Assembly: GCF_001865575.2 (NCBI RefSeq)
Contig: NZ_CP017562.2
Span: 186,001-250,000, forward strand
DNA: 64,000 nucleotides
DNA from: Paraburkholderia sprentiae WSM5005
GTDB lineage: Bacteria; Pseudomonadota; Gammaproteobacteria; Burkholderiales; Burkholderiaceae
Direction: 5' to 3'
The notes below the pieces were generated by a model. That model did no database searches, was not told where the DNA came from, and was given only the letters and a program-made list of their open reading frames with translations. Below, piece by piece: positions 18,066-28,024 of the stretch (positions are counted from its first letter, which is position 1; each line of letters begins with the position of its first letter). Made by a program: the position numbers and the translations under genes.

Positions 18066-19286
18066 ATGAGCGAAACCGTGTCCCCGCCGCCGAAGCGCTC
18101 GCGACGCGGGCTCATCCTCTTCGCGGTTATCGTGCTCGTACTGGTTGCGCTCGTCGCGGTTCATCTGCTGACGCGCAAGAAGCCGGTGCGCGAGAACGCG
18201 GCGATCGTCGTCACCGTGTCGCAGGCAAGCCTCGGTTCGATGCCCGTCACGCTGAGCGAGCTCGGCACGGTCACCCCCACCGCAACCGTGACCGTGCTAC
18301 CTCAGTTGAGCGGCTATCTGACCGAGGTCGGCTATCACGAAGGCCAGGAGGTGCAGAAAGGCCAGTTCCTCGCGCAGATCGATCCGCGCCAGTATCAGAT
18401 CAGCAAGCAGCAGGCAGAGGCAACGCTCGCGAAAGACCGCGCGTCACTCGCGCAGGCGCGCGCCGATCTCGAGCGCTATACGCAATTGAACGAGCGCAAG
18501 TCGATCGCGCAGCAAACCTTCGCGGATCAGCAGTTCCTCGTGCAGCAGGATGAAGCGGCGGTGAAGGTCGACCTCGCCAACATCGCCCAATACGATCTCG
18601 ACCTTGCCTATTGCCGCATTACCGCACCGATCGCGGGCAAGGTCGGCTTGCGACTCGTCGATCCGGGCAACTACGTGACCGCGTCGTCGTCGACGGGCAT
18701 CGTCGTCATCACGACCGTCAAGCCGACCACGGTGCAGTTCACGGTGCCGCAGGATTCGCTCGCGTCGATCGTTCAGCGTGTGAACAGCGGCGCGAAGCTG
18801 CCGGTTACCGCGTATTCGAGCGACAACTCGCGCGAGATCGCGACCGGCACGCTGTACGCGCTCAGCAACCAGATGGCGACCGCGACCGGCACCGTCACGT
18901 TGCGCGCCACCTTCGCGAACGACGACGAAGCGCTGTTCCCCAATGAGTTCGTGAACGTGAAGCTGCTCGTCGACACGATGCAGAACGCGGTGCTGGTGCC
19001 GACCGTCGCGGTGCAGTCCGGCGCGCCGGGCGACTTCGTCTATCTGGTCAATCCGGATAACACCGTGTCCGTGCGGAAGGTCAAGATCGGGCCGAGCGAC
19101 GGCAGGCACACGGTGATCCTGTCGGGTCTCGCGGCCGGCAACCAGGTCGTGACGGACGGCACCGATCGTCTGAACGACGGCGCGAAGATCCAGCCGGCGC
19201 ATCCGAAGCCCGCCGCCGCGGCGAGCGGCGCGGCCGTCACCCGCCCGAAGGCGCCCGCCGCCACGTCCGAAGCTGCTTCGTCGTAA
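18066..19286 (+). CDS. mdtA: RND efflux periplasmic adaptor, MdtA-like
   Basis: The 406-residue protein has one N-terminal membrane anchor (residues 15-36), a lipoyl-type barrel starting VTVLPQLSGYLTEVGY, an alpha-hairpin (about 115-180, LAKDRASLAQARADLERY) and a C-terminal beta-barrel, the layout of membrane fusion proteins. GGAGAG lies 7 bases before the ATG. The next three genes are two RND pumps and an outer membrane factor, so it is the adaptor of an MdtABC-type tripartite exporter of drugs or bile-salt-like compounds. The C-terminus is Ala/Pro-rich. Confidence 0.92.
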   Translation: MSETVSPPPKRSRRGLILFAVIVLVLVALVAVHLLTRKKPVRENAAIVVTVSQASLGSMPVTLSELGTVTPTATVTVLPQLSGYLTEVGYHEGQEVQKGQFLAQIDPRQYQISKQQAEATLAKDRASLAQARADLERYTQLNERKSIAQQTFADQQFLVQQDEAAVKVDLANIAQYDLDLAYCRITAPIAGKVGLRLVDPGNYVTASSSTGIVVITTVKPTTVQFTVPQDSLASIVQRVNSGAKLPVTAYSSDNSREIATGTLYALSNQMATATGTVTLRATFANDDEALFPNEFVNVKLLVDTMQNAVLVPTVAVQSGAPGDFVYLVNPDNTVSVRKVKIGPSDGRHTVILSGLAAGNQVVTDGTDRLNDGAKIQPAHPKPAAAASGAAVTRPKAPAATSEAASS

Positions 19287-19301
19287 CGGACCGCCGCGCC
19301 G

Positions 19302-22300
19302 ATGAATATTTCCCGCCTGTTCATTCTTCGCCCGGTCGCGACGCTGCTGCTGATGATCGCGCTCGTGCTCGTCGGTCTGATCGCGATGCGGGTGTTGCCG
19401 GTGTCGTCGCTGCCGAATGTCGACTATCCGACCATTCAGGTGCAGACCTTCTATCCGGGCGCGAGCCCGACCGTGATGGCGACCACTGTCACCGCGCCGC
19501 TCGAGGTGCAGCTCGGCGAGATCCCGGGCCTGCAGCAGATGACCTCGTACAGCTCGGACGGTGCGTCGGTGATCACGCTGCAGTTCGATCTGTCGTTGAA
19601 CCTCGATATCGCCGAGCAGAACGTGCAGCAGGCGATCAACGCGGCGAACAGCTATCTGCCGTCGGGCTTGCCGGCGCCGCCGACCTACGCGAAGGTCAAT
19701 CCCGCCGACCAGCCGATCCTGACATTAGCGGTCACGTCGAAGTCGATGTCGCTGACGCAACTCGAAGACGTCGCGAACAATCGCCTCGGCACGAAGATCT
19801 CGGAAGTGTCGGGCGTCGGTGTCGTGACGACGAGCGGCGGCAACGTGCCCGCGATCCGCGTCGAGGCCGATCCGCACAAGCTCGCCGCCTACGGCCTGAA
19901 TATCGACGACCTGCGCACGTTGCTCAGTTACGTGAACGTGAGCCAGCCGAAGGGCAATTTCGACGGCCCCGACCTCGATTACACGATCAACGGCAACGAT
20001 CAGATCACCGATCCGAAGGACTATCTGGACACGGTGATCGCCTACCAGAACGGCTCGCCGGTGTTCATGCGCGATGTCGCGCGCGTGAGCCAGGCCGCGC
20101 AGGACGTCGAGCGCGGCGCCTGGTACAACGGCTCGCCCGCGATCGTGCTGAACGTGCAGCGCCAGCCGGGCGCGAACGTGATCAAGACGGTCAACCAGAT
20201 CATGAAGGAGCTGCCGCAGCTCGAATCGACGCTGCCGGCCGGCATGAAAGTGACCGTCGTGTCGGACAGCACCGGCGTGATCCGCGCGTCGGTCGCGGAC
20301 GCCGCGTTCGAGTTGATCCTCGCGATCGTGCTGGTGGTCGCGGTGATCTTCGTGTTCCTGCGCAACGTCCCCGCCACGCTGATTCCGAGCATCTCGGTGC
20401 CGGTCTCGCTGATCGGCACGCTCGCGGTGATGTACCAGCTCAACTATTCGATCGACAACCTGTCGCTGATGGCGCTGATCATCGCGACCGGCTTCGTGGT
20501 CGACGACTCGATCGTGATGATCGAGAACATCGTGCGCTATCTGGAAGAGGGCATGTCGCCGCTCGAAGCCGCACTCGAAGGCGCGGGGCAGATCGGCTTC
20601 ACGATTCTGTCGCTGACCGTTTCGTTGATCGCGGTGCTGATTCCGCTGCTGTTCATGGGCGGCGTGATCGGGCGCCTGTTCAGCGAGTTCGCAGTGACGC
20701 TCGCGGTCACGATCGTGATTTCGGCGGTCGTGTCGCTGACGGTGGTGCCGATGCTGTGCGCCCGGATGCTGCGCGCACAGGCCGAGCGGCATCCGAGCCG
20801 CTTCGAGCGAATCAGCGAGGGCCTTTTCGACAAGACGCTCGCCGCCTACGAGCGCGGCCTGCGCTGGGTGCTCGATCATCAGACGCTGACGCTGATGGTC
20901 GCGATCGCCACCGTCGTGCTGACCGGCATCCTCTATGTGGTCATTCCCAAGGGCCTGTTTCCGGTGCAGGACGTCGGCGTGATCGAGGGCATCAGCGTCG
21001 CCGACAACTCGGTCTCGTACGCGGCGATGGTGCAGCGCCAGAGCGCGCTCGCCGATGCCGTCCTGAAGGACCCGGACGTGGTGTCGCTGACGTCGTACGT
21101 CGGCATCGACGGCACCAACGCGACACTGAACAACGGCCGCTTCCTGATCAATCTGCGCGAGCGCGACAAGCGCTCGGACAACGCGCAAGAAATCGCGCGA
21201 CGGCTGGCGCAGGAAGTCGCGCACGTGCCGGGCGTCAAGCTGTTCATGCAGCCCGAGCAGGACCTGACGCTCGACACGACCGTGTCGCCGAACCAGTACA
21301 GCTTCGCGTTGCGCGGACCGAGTCAGCAGGCGTTCCAGAAGTACGTGCCGGAACTCGTCGCGCGCCTGAAACGGATTCCGTCGCTGTCGGACGTGCAAAG
21401 CGATCTCAACAGCGACGGCCTCAGCGTGAACGTCGAAGTGAACCGGCAACTGGCGGCGCGCTTCGGCATCACGCCCGCGACGATCGACAATGCGCTGTAC
21501 GACGCGCTCGGTCAGCGCATCGTGTCGACGATCTTCGAGCAGTCGGCCCAGTACCGGGTGATTCTGGTCGCGAAGCCGGAAACGATGCCGACTCTCCAAT
21601 CGATCGGCGATCTCTATCTGCCGAGCCAGACCAGCAGCACCGGTCAGGTGCCGCTTTCCGGCATTGCGAAGATCGAGATCAGGAAGGCGCCGCTCGTGAT
21701 CAGCCATCTCGCGCAGTTTCCGGCGGTGACGGTGTCGTTCAATCTCGCGAAGGGCGCGTCGCTGAGCACCGCGGTCAAGGAGATTCACCAGGCCGAGCAG
21801 GCGATCGACCTGCCGCCGTCGATCACGTCGTCGCTGCAAGGCGCGACCGCGGCGTTCGAGGATTCGCTCTCCAGCGAGGTTTATCTGCTGATCGCGGCGC
21901 TCGTTGCGGTGTATATCGTGCTCGGCGTGCTGTACGAGAGCTTCATCCATCCGGTCACGATCCTGTCGACGCTGCCATCCGCGGGCATCGGCGCCTTGCT
22001 GTCGCTGATGCTCGCGGGCATGGATCTCGACGTGATCGGCATCATCGGCATCGTGCTGCTGATCGGCATCGTCAAGAAGAACGCGATCATGATGGTCGAC
22101 TTCGCGCTCGACGCCGAACGCAATCACGGCAAGGCGCCGCGCGATGCGATCTTCGAGGCGTCGCTGCTGCGTTTCCGGCCGATCCTGATGACGACGCTCG
22201 CCGCGATGCTCGGCGCACTGCCGATGCTGCTCGGCACCGGCACCGGTTCGGAACTGCGCCGGCCATTAGGTCTCGCGATCATCGGCGGTCTGACGCTGAG

Positions 22301-22457
22301 CCAGATGCTGACGCTGTTCACGACGCCGGTGATCTATCTGTTCTTCGACCGCATGGCCGCGCGCGTGAACCGCTGGCGCGCCGCACGCGCTGAGCGCAAC
22401 GGCGGCGACGAACCGGGCGGGCGCCCGCCGGAAGGCGGCGCGGGGGGCACCCGGTGA
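19302..22457 (+). CDS. mdtB: RND multidrug efflux permease, MdtB-like
   Basis: The 1051-residue protein has the standard 12-helix RND plan with two large periplasmic loops. It starts NISRLFILRPVATLLLMIAL. The proton-relay pair of Asp residues lies in GFVVDDSIVMIENI (helix 4), and IGIVKKNAIMMVDFAL in the second half matches helix 10. Length is usual for the family. MdtB and MdtC form a mixed trimer in Escherichia coli; the paralogue directly downstream fits this. The stop overlaps the next start (GTGA). Confidence 0.93.
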   Translation: MNISRLFILRPVATLLLMIALVLVGLIAMRVLPVSSLPNVDYPTIQVQTFYPGASPTVMATTVTAPLEVQLGEIPGLQQMTSYSSDGASVITLQFDLSLNLDIAEQNVQQAINAANSYLPSGLPAPPTYAKVNPADQPILTLAVTSKSMSLTQLEDVANNRLGTKISEVSGVGVVTTSGGNVPAIRVEADPHKLAAYGLNIDDLRTLLSYVNVSQPKGNFDGPDLDYTINGNDQITDPKDYLDTVIAYQNGSPVFMRDVARVSQAAQDVERGAWYNGSPAIVLNVQRQPGANVIKTVNQIMKELPQLESTLPAGMKVTVVSDSTGVIRASVADAAFELILAIVLVVAVIFVFLRNVPATLIPSISVPVSLIGTLAVMYQLNYSIDNLSLMALIIATGFVVDDSIVMIENIVRYLEEGMSPLEAALEGAGQIGFTILSLTVSLIAVLIPLLFMGGVIGRLFSEFAVTLAVTIVISAVVSLTVVPMLCARMLRAQAERHPSRFERISEGLFDKTLAAYERGLRWVLDHQTLTLMVAIATVVLTGILYVVIPKGLFPVQDVGVIEGISVADNSVSYAAMVQRQSALADAVLKDPDVVSLTSYVGIDGTNATLNNGRFLINLRERDKRSDNAQEIARRLAQEVAHVPGVKLFMQPEQDLTLDTTVSPNQYSFALRGPSQQAFQKYVPELVARLKRIPSLSDVQSDLNSDGLSVNVEVNRQLAARFGITPATIDNALYDALGQRIVSTIFEQSAQYRVILVAKPETMPTLQSIGDLYLPSQTSSTGQVPLSGIAKIEIRKAPLVISHLAQFPAVTVSFNLAKGASLSTAVKEIHQAEQAIDLPPSITSSLQGATAAFEDSLSSEVYLLIAALVAVYIVLGVLYESFIHPVTILSTLPSAGIGALLSLMLAGMDLDVIGIIGIVLLIGIVKKNAIMMVDFALDAERNHGKAPRDAIFEASLLRFRPILMTTLAAMLGALPMLLGTGTGSELRRPLGLAIIGGLTLSQMLTLFTTPVIYLFFDRMAARVNRWRAARAERNGGDEPGGRPPEGGAGGTR

Positions 22458-25400
22458 ACATCCCGGCGATCTTCATCCGGCGGCCGGTCGCGACGACGCT
22501 GCTCGCAATCGCGATCCTGATCTCCGGCACGCTCGCGTATTTCCGCATGCCGGTCGCGCCGCTGCCGAACATCGCGTTTCCGGTGATCGTCGTGCAGGCG
22601 AACATGGCCGGCGCGAGCCCGAGCGTCATGGCGTCGACGGTCGCCGAGCCGCTCGAGCGGCGCCTCGCGACGATCGCCGACGTCGAGGAGCTGACCTCGA
22701 TCAGCTACGTCGGCTCGTCGATGATCATCGTCGAGTTCGGCCTGAAGCGCGACATCAACGGCGCCGCGCGCGACGTCGAGGCGGCGATCCAGGCCGCGCG
22801 CGCCGATCTGCCCACCACGCTGCGCAGCAATCCGAGCTACCGCCAGTACAACCCGGCCGATGCACCGATCATGGTGCTGTCGCTGACCTCCGACACGCTG
22901 ACGAAGGCGCAGTTGTACGACTCCGCCGATTCGGTGATCCAGCAGCAGTTGTCGCAGGTGCGGGGCGTCGGCCAGATCACGCTCGGCGGCGGCGCGTTGC
23001 CGAGCGTGCGCGTCGAGCTGCAGCCGGGCAAGCTCAATAGCTACGGCATCGGCATGGAAGACGTGCGCGCGGCGATCAGCGCGGCCAATGCCGACAGCGC
23101 GAAGGGTCATCTCGATGTCGGCGATCAGCGCTATGTGGTCACGTCGAACGATCAGATCACGCACGCGGCGCCGTATCGGGATCTGGTGGTCGCGTATCGC
23201 GACGGCGCGCCGGTGCAGTTGCGCGACGTCGCCCAGGTGCGCGACTCGAACGAAAACATCCGCAACGCGGGACTCTTCAATGGCAAGTCGGCGATTCTGG
23301 TGATCGTCTATCCAATGCCGGGCAGCAATGTGGTCAGCACCGTGCGGCAGATACGCAACGTGCTGCCGTCGATCCAGGCCACCTTGCCGAGCAGCGTGCA
23401 CGTGGACGTTGCGATCGACCGCTCGCAGTCGGTCACGTCGTCGGTCAGCGACACCGAGCGCACGCTGTTCATCGCGGTGCTACTGGTGGTTGGCGTCGTG
23501 TTCATCTTCCTGCAGTCGCCGCGCGCGACGCTGGTGCCGGCGGTCGCATTGCCGTTGTCGATCGTCGGCACGTTCGGGCCGATGTATCTGCTCGGCTATA
23601 GCATCGATAATCTGTCGCTGATGGCGTTGACCATCGGCACCGGCTTCGTCGTCGACGACGCGGTCGTCGTGCTCGAAAACGTCGTGCGCTACATCGAGCA
23701 GGGACTGAGTCCGAAAGAGGCCGCGCTGAAGGGCGCCGGCGAAGTCGGCTTCACGGTGATCTCGATGAGCCTGTCGCTGATCGCGGTGTTTTTGCCGATC
23801 ATCCTGTTTCCGGGCATCGTCGGGCTGATGTTCCATGAGTTCGCGATCACGCTGTCGATCGCGATTTTGATTTCGCTGGTGATCTCGTTGACGGTCACGC
23901 CCGCCATGTGCGCGTACGTGCTGAGCCGCGACCACGCCGGTCATTCGCGAGCGCGTTGGGCGCAGTGGATCGAGCGGCAGTTCGACCGCTTCAAGGGCGT
24001 CTACGCGCGCTCGCTGACGGCCGTGCTCGATCATTCGCTGCTGGTGATTCTGCTGCTGTTCGCGCTGCTGGTCGGCAACGTGTTCCTGCTGAAGCTGGTG
24101 CCGGCCACGTTCTTCCCCGAGCAGGACACCGGCATCCTGATCGGCCAGATCATCGCCGACCAGAGCATTTCGTTTTCGGCGATGCAGAAGAAGCTCGCGC
24201 AGTTGCAGTCGATCGTGCAGAGAGATCCGGCGGTGCAGTCGGTCGCGGGCTTTACCGGCGGACGTGCGCTCAATACCGCGAACGTGTTCATCGAGCTGAA
24301 GCCGCTGTCGCAGCGGCACGCCACCGCCGCCCAGATCGTGAACCGGCTGCGGCCGAAGCTCAACCAGGTGTCGGGCGCCCGGCTGTTTCTGCAGGCGCAG
24401 CAGGACCTACGCATCGGCGGGCGGCAGTCGGCGGCCGAATATCAGTACACGCTAACCAGCGACGATTCCGCCGCGCTGTTTACCTGGACGCCGAAGCTCG
24501 TCGCGGCGTTGTCGAAGGAGCGCGGACGGCTGCTCGACGTGAACTCCGACCTGCAGCAGAACGGCCTGCAGACCTATGTGTCGATCAATCGCGCGACCGC
24601 CGCGCGCTACGGCTTCGCGCCCAATCAGGTCGACAACGTGCTGTACGACGCATTCGGCCAGCGCACCGTGTCGACGATCTATAACCCGCTGAACCAGTAC
24701 TTCGTCGTGATGGAGGTCGCGCCCGAGTACTGGCAGTATCCGCAGACGCTGAACCAGATCTATCTGAGCAAGTCGGCGGGCAATCCGAGCGGCACGGCCG
24801 CGACGCAGATGCCGCACGGCACGGTGTCGGCGTTGAGCTCGACCAACGCGAGCACGAGCAGCACGTCGTCGACCACGAACTCGCGCAACTCCGACGCGCA
24901 GTCGAACGCGACCAACAACAGCATCGCCAACAGCAAGGGCGGCAGCTCGACCGGCAGCGCGGACAGCACGGCCGCCGAAACGATGGTGCCGCTTGCCGTG
25001 ATGGCGTCGTACGCGAGCAGCCATACGTCGACGCAGGTGAACCACCAGAGCGGGCTGGTCGCCGCGACGATCTCGTTCAATCTGCCGGCCGGCGGGTCGC
25101 TGAGTCAGGCGGGCGCGGCGATCAACGACACGATCCGCGAGATCGGCATGCCCGCCAGCATCCACGGCTCGTTCGCGGGCGCGGCGGCGGCCTATTCGCA
25201 GTCGATGGGCGTGGTGCCGCTGCTGATTCTCGCGGCGCTCGCCGTCGTCTACATCGTGCTCGGCGTGCTATACGAAAGCTCGATCCATCCGCTGACGATC
25301 CTGTCGACGCTGCCGTCCGCGGGCATCGGCGCGACGCTCGCGCTGCTGATTTTCGGCACGCCGTTCTCGGTGATCGCAATGATCGGCATCATCCTGCTGA

Positions 25401-25774
25401 TCGGTATCGTCAAGAAGAACGGCATCATGATGGTCGACGTCGCGATCCAGTTGCAGCGCCAGCAACAGATGACCGCGCGTGACGCGATCCACGAGGCCGC
25501 GCTGATCCGTCTGCGGCCGATCATGATGACGACGTTCGCGGCCGTGCTCGGCGCGGTGCCGCTCGCGATCGGCATCGGCCAGGGCGGCTCGCTGCGCCAG
25601 CCGCTCGGTATCACCGTGATGGGCGGGTTGATTCTGAGCCAGATGTTTACGCTCTACACGACACCGGTGATTTATCTATACCTCGACCGGCTGCGTGCGC
25701 GGCTGGTCAGGTGGTCCGCGGGTCTGCGCTGGAACCGGGACGCGAAGCCGGGACAACCCGATACGATGGCATGA
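22454..25774 (+). CDS. mdtC: RND multidrug efflux permease, MdtC-like, with Ser/Asn/Thr-rich insert
   Basis: The 1106-residue protein begins with a GTG overlapping the mdtB stop (NIPAIFIRRPVATTLLAIAI). The helix-4 motif GFVVDDAVVVLENVV and the helix-10 motif IGIVKKNGIMMVDVAI are present. It is about 70 residues longer than usual: residues 776-843, just before MVPLAVMAS, are almost only Ser, Thr, Asn, Ala and Gly. This low-complexity stretch falls in the second periplasmic loop and is probably an exposed linker. The rest should form a normal pump with MdtB. Confidence 0.92.
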   Translation: MNIPAIFIRRPVATTLLAIAILISGTLAYFRMPVAPLPNIAFPVIVVQANMAGASPSVMASTVAEPLERRLATIADVEELTSISYVGSSMIIVEFGLKRDINGAARDVEAAIQAARADLPTTLRSNPSYRQYNPADAPIMVLSLTSDTLTKAQLYDSADSVIQQQLSQVRGVGQITLGGGALPSVRVELQPGKLNSYGIGMEDVRAAISAANADSAKGHLDVGDQRYVVTSNDQITHAAPYRDLVVAYRDGAPVQLRDVAQVRDSNENIRNAGLFNGKSAILVIVYPMPGSNVVSTVRQIRNVLPSIQATLPSSVHVDVAIDRSQSVTSSVSDTERTLFIAVLLVVGVVFIFLQSPRATLVPAVALPLSIVGTFGPMYLLGYSIDNLSLMALTIGTGFVVDDAVVVLENVVRYIEQGLSPKEAALKGAGEVGFTVISMSLSLIAVFLPIILFPGIVGLMFHEFAITLSIAILISLVISLTVTPAMCAYVLSRDHAGHSRARWAQWIERQFDRFKGVYARSLTAVLDHSLLVILLLFALLVGNVFLLKLVPATFFPEQDTGILIGQIIADQSISFSAMQKKLAQLQSIVQRDPAVQSVAGFTGGRALNTANVFIELKPLSQRHATAAQIVNRLRPKLNQVSGARLFLQAQQDLRIGGRQSAAEYQYTLTSDDSAALFTWTPKLVAALSKERGRLLDVNSDLQQNGLQTYVSINRATAARYGFAPNQVDNVLYDAFGQRTVSTIYNPLNQYFVVMEVAPEYWQYPQTLNQIYLSKSAGNPSGTAATQMPHGTVSALSSTNASTSSTSSTTNSRNSDAQSNATNNSIANSKGGSSTGSADSTAAETMVPLAVMASYASSHTSTQVNHQSGLVAATISFNLPAGGSLSQAGAAINDTIREIGMPASIHGSFAGAAAAYSQSMGVVPLLILAALAVVYIVLGVLYESSIHPLTILSTLPSAGIGATLALLIFGTPFSVIAMIGIILLIGIVKKNGIMMVDVAIQLQRQQQMTARDAIHEAALIRLRPIMMTTFAAVLGAVPLAIGIGQGGSLRQPLGITVMGGLILSQMFTLYTTPVIYLYLDRLRARLVRWSAGLRWNRDAKPGQPDTMA

Positions 25775-27345
25775 CGATGAAGACTTCCACTGAACGATCG
25801 ATAACGGCCCGCTTGCGGGCGTCGCGCTGCGGGTTGCCGAGCGTCGCGACGCTCGCCGTCGCGTTGCTGGCGCTGTTCAACGCGGGCTGCATGGTCGGCC
25901 CCGACTATCACCGGCTGCAGGTCAGCGTGCCCGCCACTTACTCGGAGCTGCCGGGCTGGACCCAGGCCGAGCCGAACGCGACCGGCCCGAAGGGCACGTG
26001 GTGGACCGCATTCAACGATCCGTTGATCGATGAACTCGAACCGCTCGTCGCGGTGTCGAACCAGACCGTGCGCGCGGACTACGCGAACTATCAGGAAGCG
26101 CTCGCCGAGGTGCGCGCCGCGCACGCAAACCTGTTTCCGACGATCGGCGCGACCGGTTCGGCGACGCGCGAGCGCGCGAGCAGCGGTTCGACCAGTGCAT
26201 CGGGAAGCTTCATCAATGGAACGACGGCGCGCATCATCAATTCGGGCTCGCTGGAGGGCGACGTGAGCTGGTCCCCGGACCTATGGGGCCAGGTGCGCCG
26301 CACGGTCGAGGAAAACGCCGCGACCGCGCAATCCACCGAGGCGACGCTCGCGAATGCGACGCTCTCCGAGCAGGTCGCGCTCGCGACCGCGATCATCGAG
26401 CTGCGCACCACCGATGCGAACATCGATCTGCTGCAGGAAACGGTTGTCGCGTATCAGCACTATCTCGACGTCGTCAGCGAACAGGATCGCGCGGGCACGA
26501 TTCCACCGAGCGACGTGATCACCGCGCGCAGCCAGTTGAATACCGCGAAATCCGATCTGATCGCGCTCGGCGTTTCGCGCGCGCAGTACGCACATGCGAT
26601 TGCGGTGCTGGTCGGCAAGAATCCGGAGGAGCTGGCGATCACCCATAGCACCGCGCTGCCGGCGCTGCCGTCGGTGCCGGTTGGCGTGCCGTCGACGTTG
26701 CTCGAACGTCGCCCCGACATCGCTGCGGCCGAGCGCAAGATGGCCGCGCAGAATGCGGCGATCGGCGTCGAGGTGGCCGCGTACTATCCGGATGTCTCGC
26801 TGTCGGCGGTGGCGGGTTTCACGCAGTCGCCATTGTCCGGTCTGCTGAAGGCCGCGAACTACGTGTGGTCGCTCGGCGGCAGCGCGACCGAGACGCTGTT
26901 CGACGGCGGCCTGCGCAGCGCCGACGTCGACGCCGCGAAGGCAGCCTACGACTCGGCGGTCGCCAGCTATCGCGGCACCGTGCTGGGCGCGTTCCAGAAC
27001 GTCGAGGATGACCTGTCCGGCCTGCGCATTCTCGCCGATCAGGCGGTCGTGCTCGAAGCGGCGGTGCGCGACGCGAACCGTGGCGCGGCGATCGCGTTCA
27101 ACGAGTACGAGGCAGGCACCGTCGATTACACGACGGTCGCGGTCGCGCAAGCGACGCAGCTGACCACGCGGCAGACCGCGCTGAACGTGCAGGAATCGCG
27201 GCTGCTGCACGCGGCGTCGTTGTTCGGCGATCTGGGTGGCGGGTGGTCGACCGATGAGTTGCATGATCCGCGGCATCCGGCGGCGGCGACGTCTGCGGCA
27301 ATCGTGCCGGGCGCGCGGCCAGCGCGGCACGATCAAAACGACTAA
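25771..27345 (+). CDS. Outer membrane efflux lipoprotein (NodT/OprM family)
   Basis: The 524-residue protein starts with an ATG overlapping the mdtC stop as ATGA. A lipoprotein signal ends LFNAGC, followed by MVGPDYHRL, a hallmark of NodT-family outer membrane factors. Two similar halves follow, each with long coiled-coil helices (ALAEVRAAHANLFPTIGATG and the later QNVEDDLSGLRILADQAV). It completes the tripartite pump as its TolC-like exit duct. Low-complexity residues fill the C-terminus. A longer upstream reading inside mdtC is not needed. Confidence 0.9.
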   Translation: MTMKTSTERSITARLRASRCGLPSVATLAVALLALFNAGCMVGPDYHRLQVSVPATYSELPGWTQAEPNATGPKGTWWTAFNDPLIDELEPLVAVSNQTVRADYANYQEALAEVRAAHANLFPTIGATGSATRERASSGSTSASGSFINGTTARIINSGSLEGDVSWSPDLWGQVRRTVEENAATAQSTEATLANATLSEQVALATAIIELRTTDANIDLLQETVVAYQHYLDVVSEQDRAGTIPPSDVITARSQLNTAKSDLIALGVSRAQYAHAIAVLVGKNPEELAITHSTALPALPSVPVGVPSTLLERRPDIAAAERKMAAQNAAIGVEVAAYYPDVSLSAVAGFTQSPLSGLLKAANYVWSLGGSATETLFDGGLRSADVDAAKAAYDSAVASYRGTVLGAFQNVEDDLSGLRILADQAVVLEAAVRDANRGAAIAFNEYEAGTVDYTTVAVAQATQLTTRQTALNVQESRLLHAASLFGDLGGGWSTDELHDPRHPAAATSAAIVPGARPARHDQND

Positions 27346-27354
27346 GGACGAGCA

Positions 27355-27981
27355 TTGGCCAAAGGCACCCACGGGCAAGACGTCAGCGACCCGGTACCGA
27401 GATCCGAACACGACGCGCGACACGACGCACCAGCGCCGCGCGACGTGACCTCGCTCGGCCTCTTCCTGATCTTCGCGCGCATCGGTCTGACGAGTTTCGG
27501 CGGCGGGTTGAGCGGCTGGTTCATGCGCGAGTTCGTGCACGACCGGCACTGGATCGGCGAAGACGAATTTCTCAACGGCCTCGCGTTGTCGCAGGCGCTG
27601 CCGGGCGTCAATGTGAAGAATCTGGCGATCTGGATCGGCTACCGGCTGCTCGGCTGGCGCGGCGCCGTCGCGGGATTCTGCGGCATCATTTTTCCGCCGG
27701 CCGTCGTGATCATTCTGCTCGGCGTGTTCTTCTCGGCGATCGCCTCGTTTCCGCTCACGCATATCGCGCTCGCCGGCGCCGCGGCCGGGGCGATCGGGCT
27801 GTCGCTGTCGATGGCGATCACCGCCGCGCGGCGGCTGCCGCGCCGGGTGTTCCCCTATCTGGTGCTGGCGGGGACGTTCGTGGCCGCCGCGGTGTTTCGC
27901 GTGTCGCTGGTGTGGACCGTGCTGATCGCGGGCGCATTGAGCGTTGGCTGCGAGTACCTGCGCGAGGCGCGCCAGCCCTGA
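27355..27981 (+). CDS. Chromate transporter, N-terminal-type half protein
   Basis: The 208-residue protein uses a TTG start with AGGACGAG upstream. After a polar 30-residue leader the first helix carries FARIGLTSFGGGLSGWF, and LALSQALPGVNVKNLA follows; both are signatures of the CHR (ChrA) family. It is a half-size (single CHR domain) version. Together with the gene at 28025 it should form a heteromeric transporter. Chromate export is the family role, but some members move other anions. It lies 9 bases after the efflux operon and may be read from it. Confidence 0.85.
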   Translation: MAKGTHGQDVSDPVPRSEHDARHDAPAPRDVTSLGLFLIFARIGLTSFGGGLSGWFMREFVHDRHWIGEDEFLNGLALSQALPGVNVKNLAIWIGYRLLGWRGAVAGFCGIIFPPAVVIILLGVFFSAIASFPLTHIALAGAAAGAIGLSLSMAITAARRLPRRVFPYLVLAGTFVAAAVFRVSLVWTVLIAGALSVGCEYLREARQP

Positions 27982-28024
27982 TTGCCATGGATGGCCGTTA
28001 GACCAACTCCGGAAAGCGTCTGTC

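Noticed and set aside
19725..22127. 800-codon open frame on the minus strand opposite mdtB
   Set aside because: It is the mirror of a conserved RND pump gene; high GC at third positions keeps the opposite frame open. Its product is His/Arg/Asp-rich without any family features.
20756..22393. 545-codon plus-strand frame inside mdtB
   Set aside because: An Arg-rich shadow in another frame of a clearly conserved gene.
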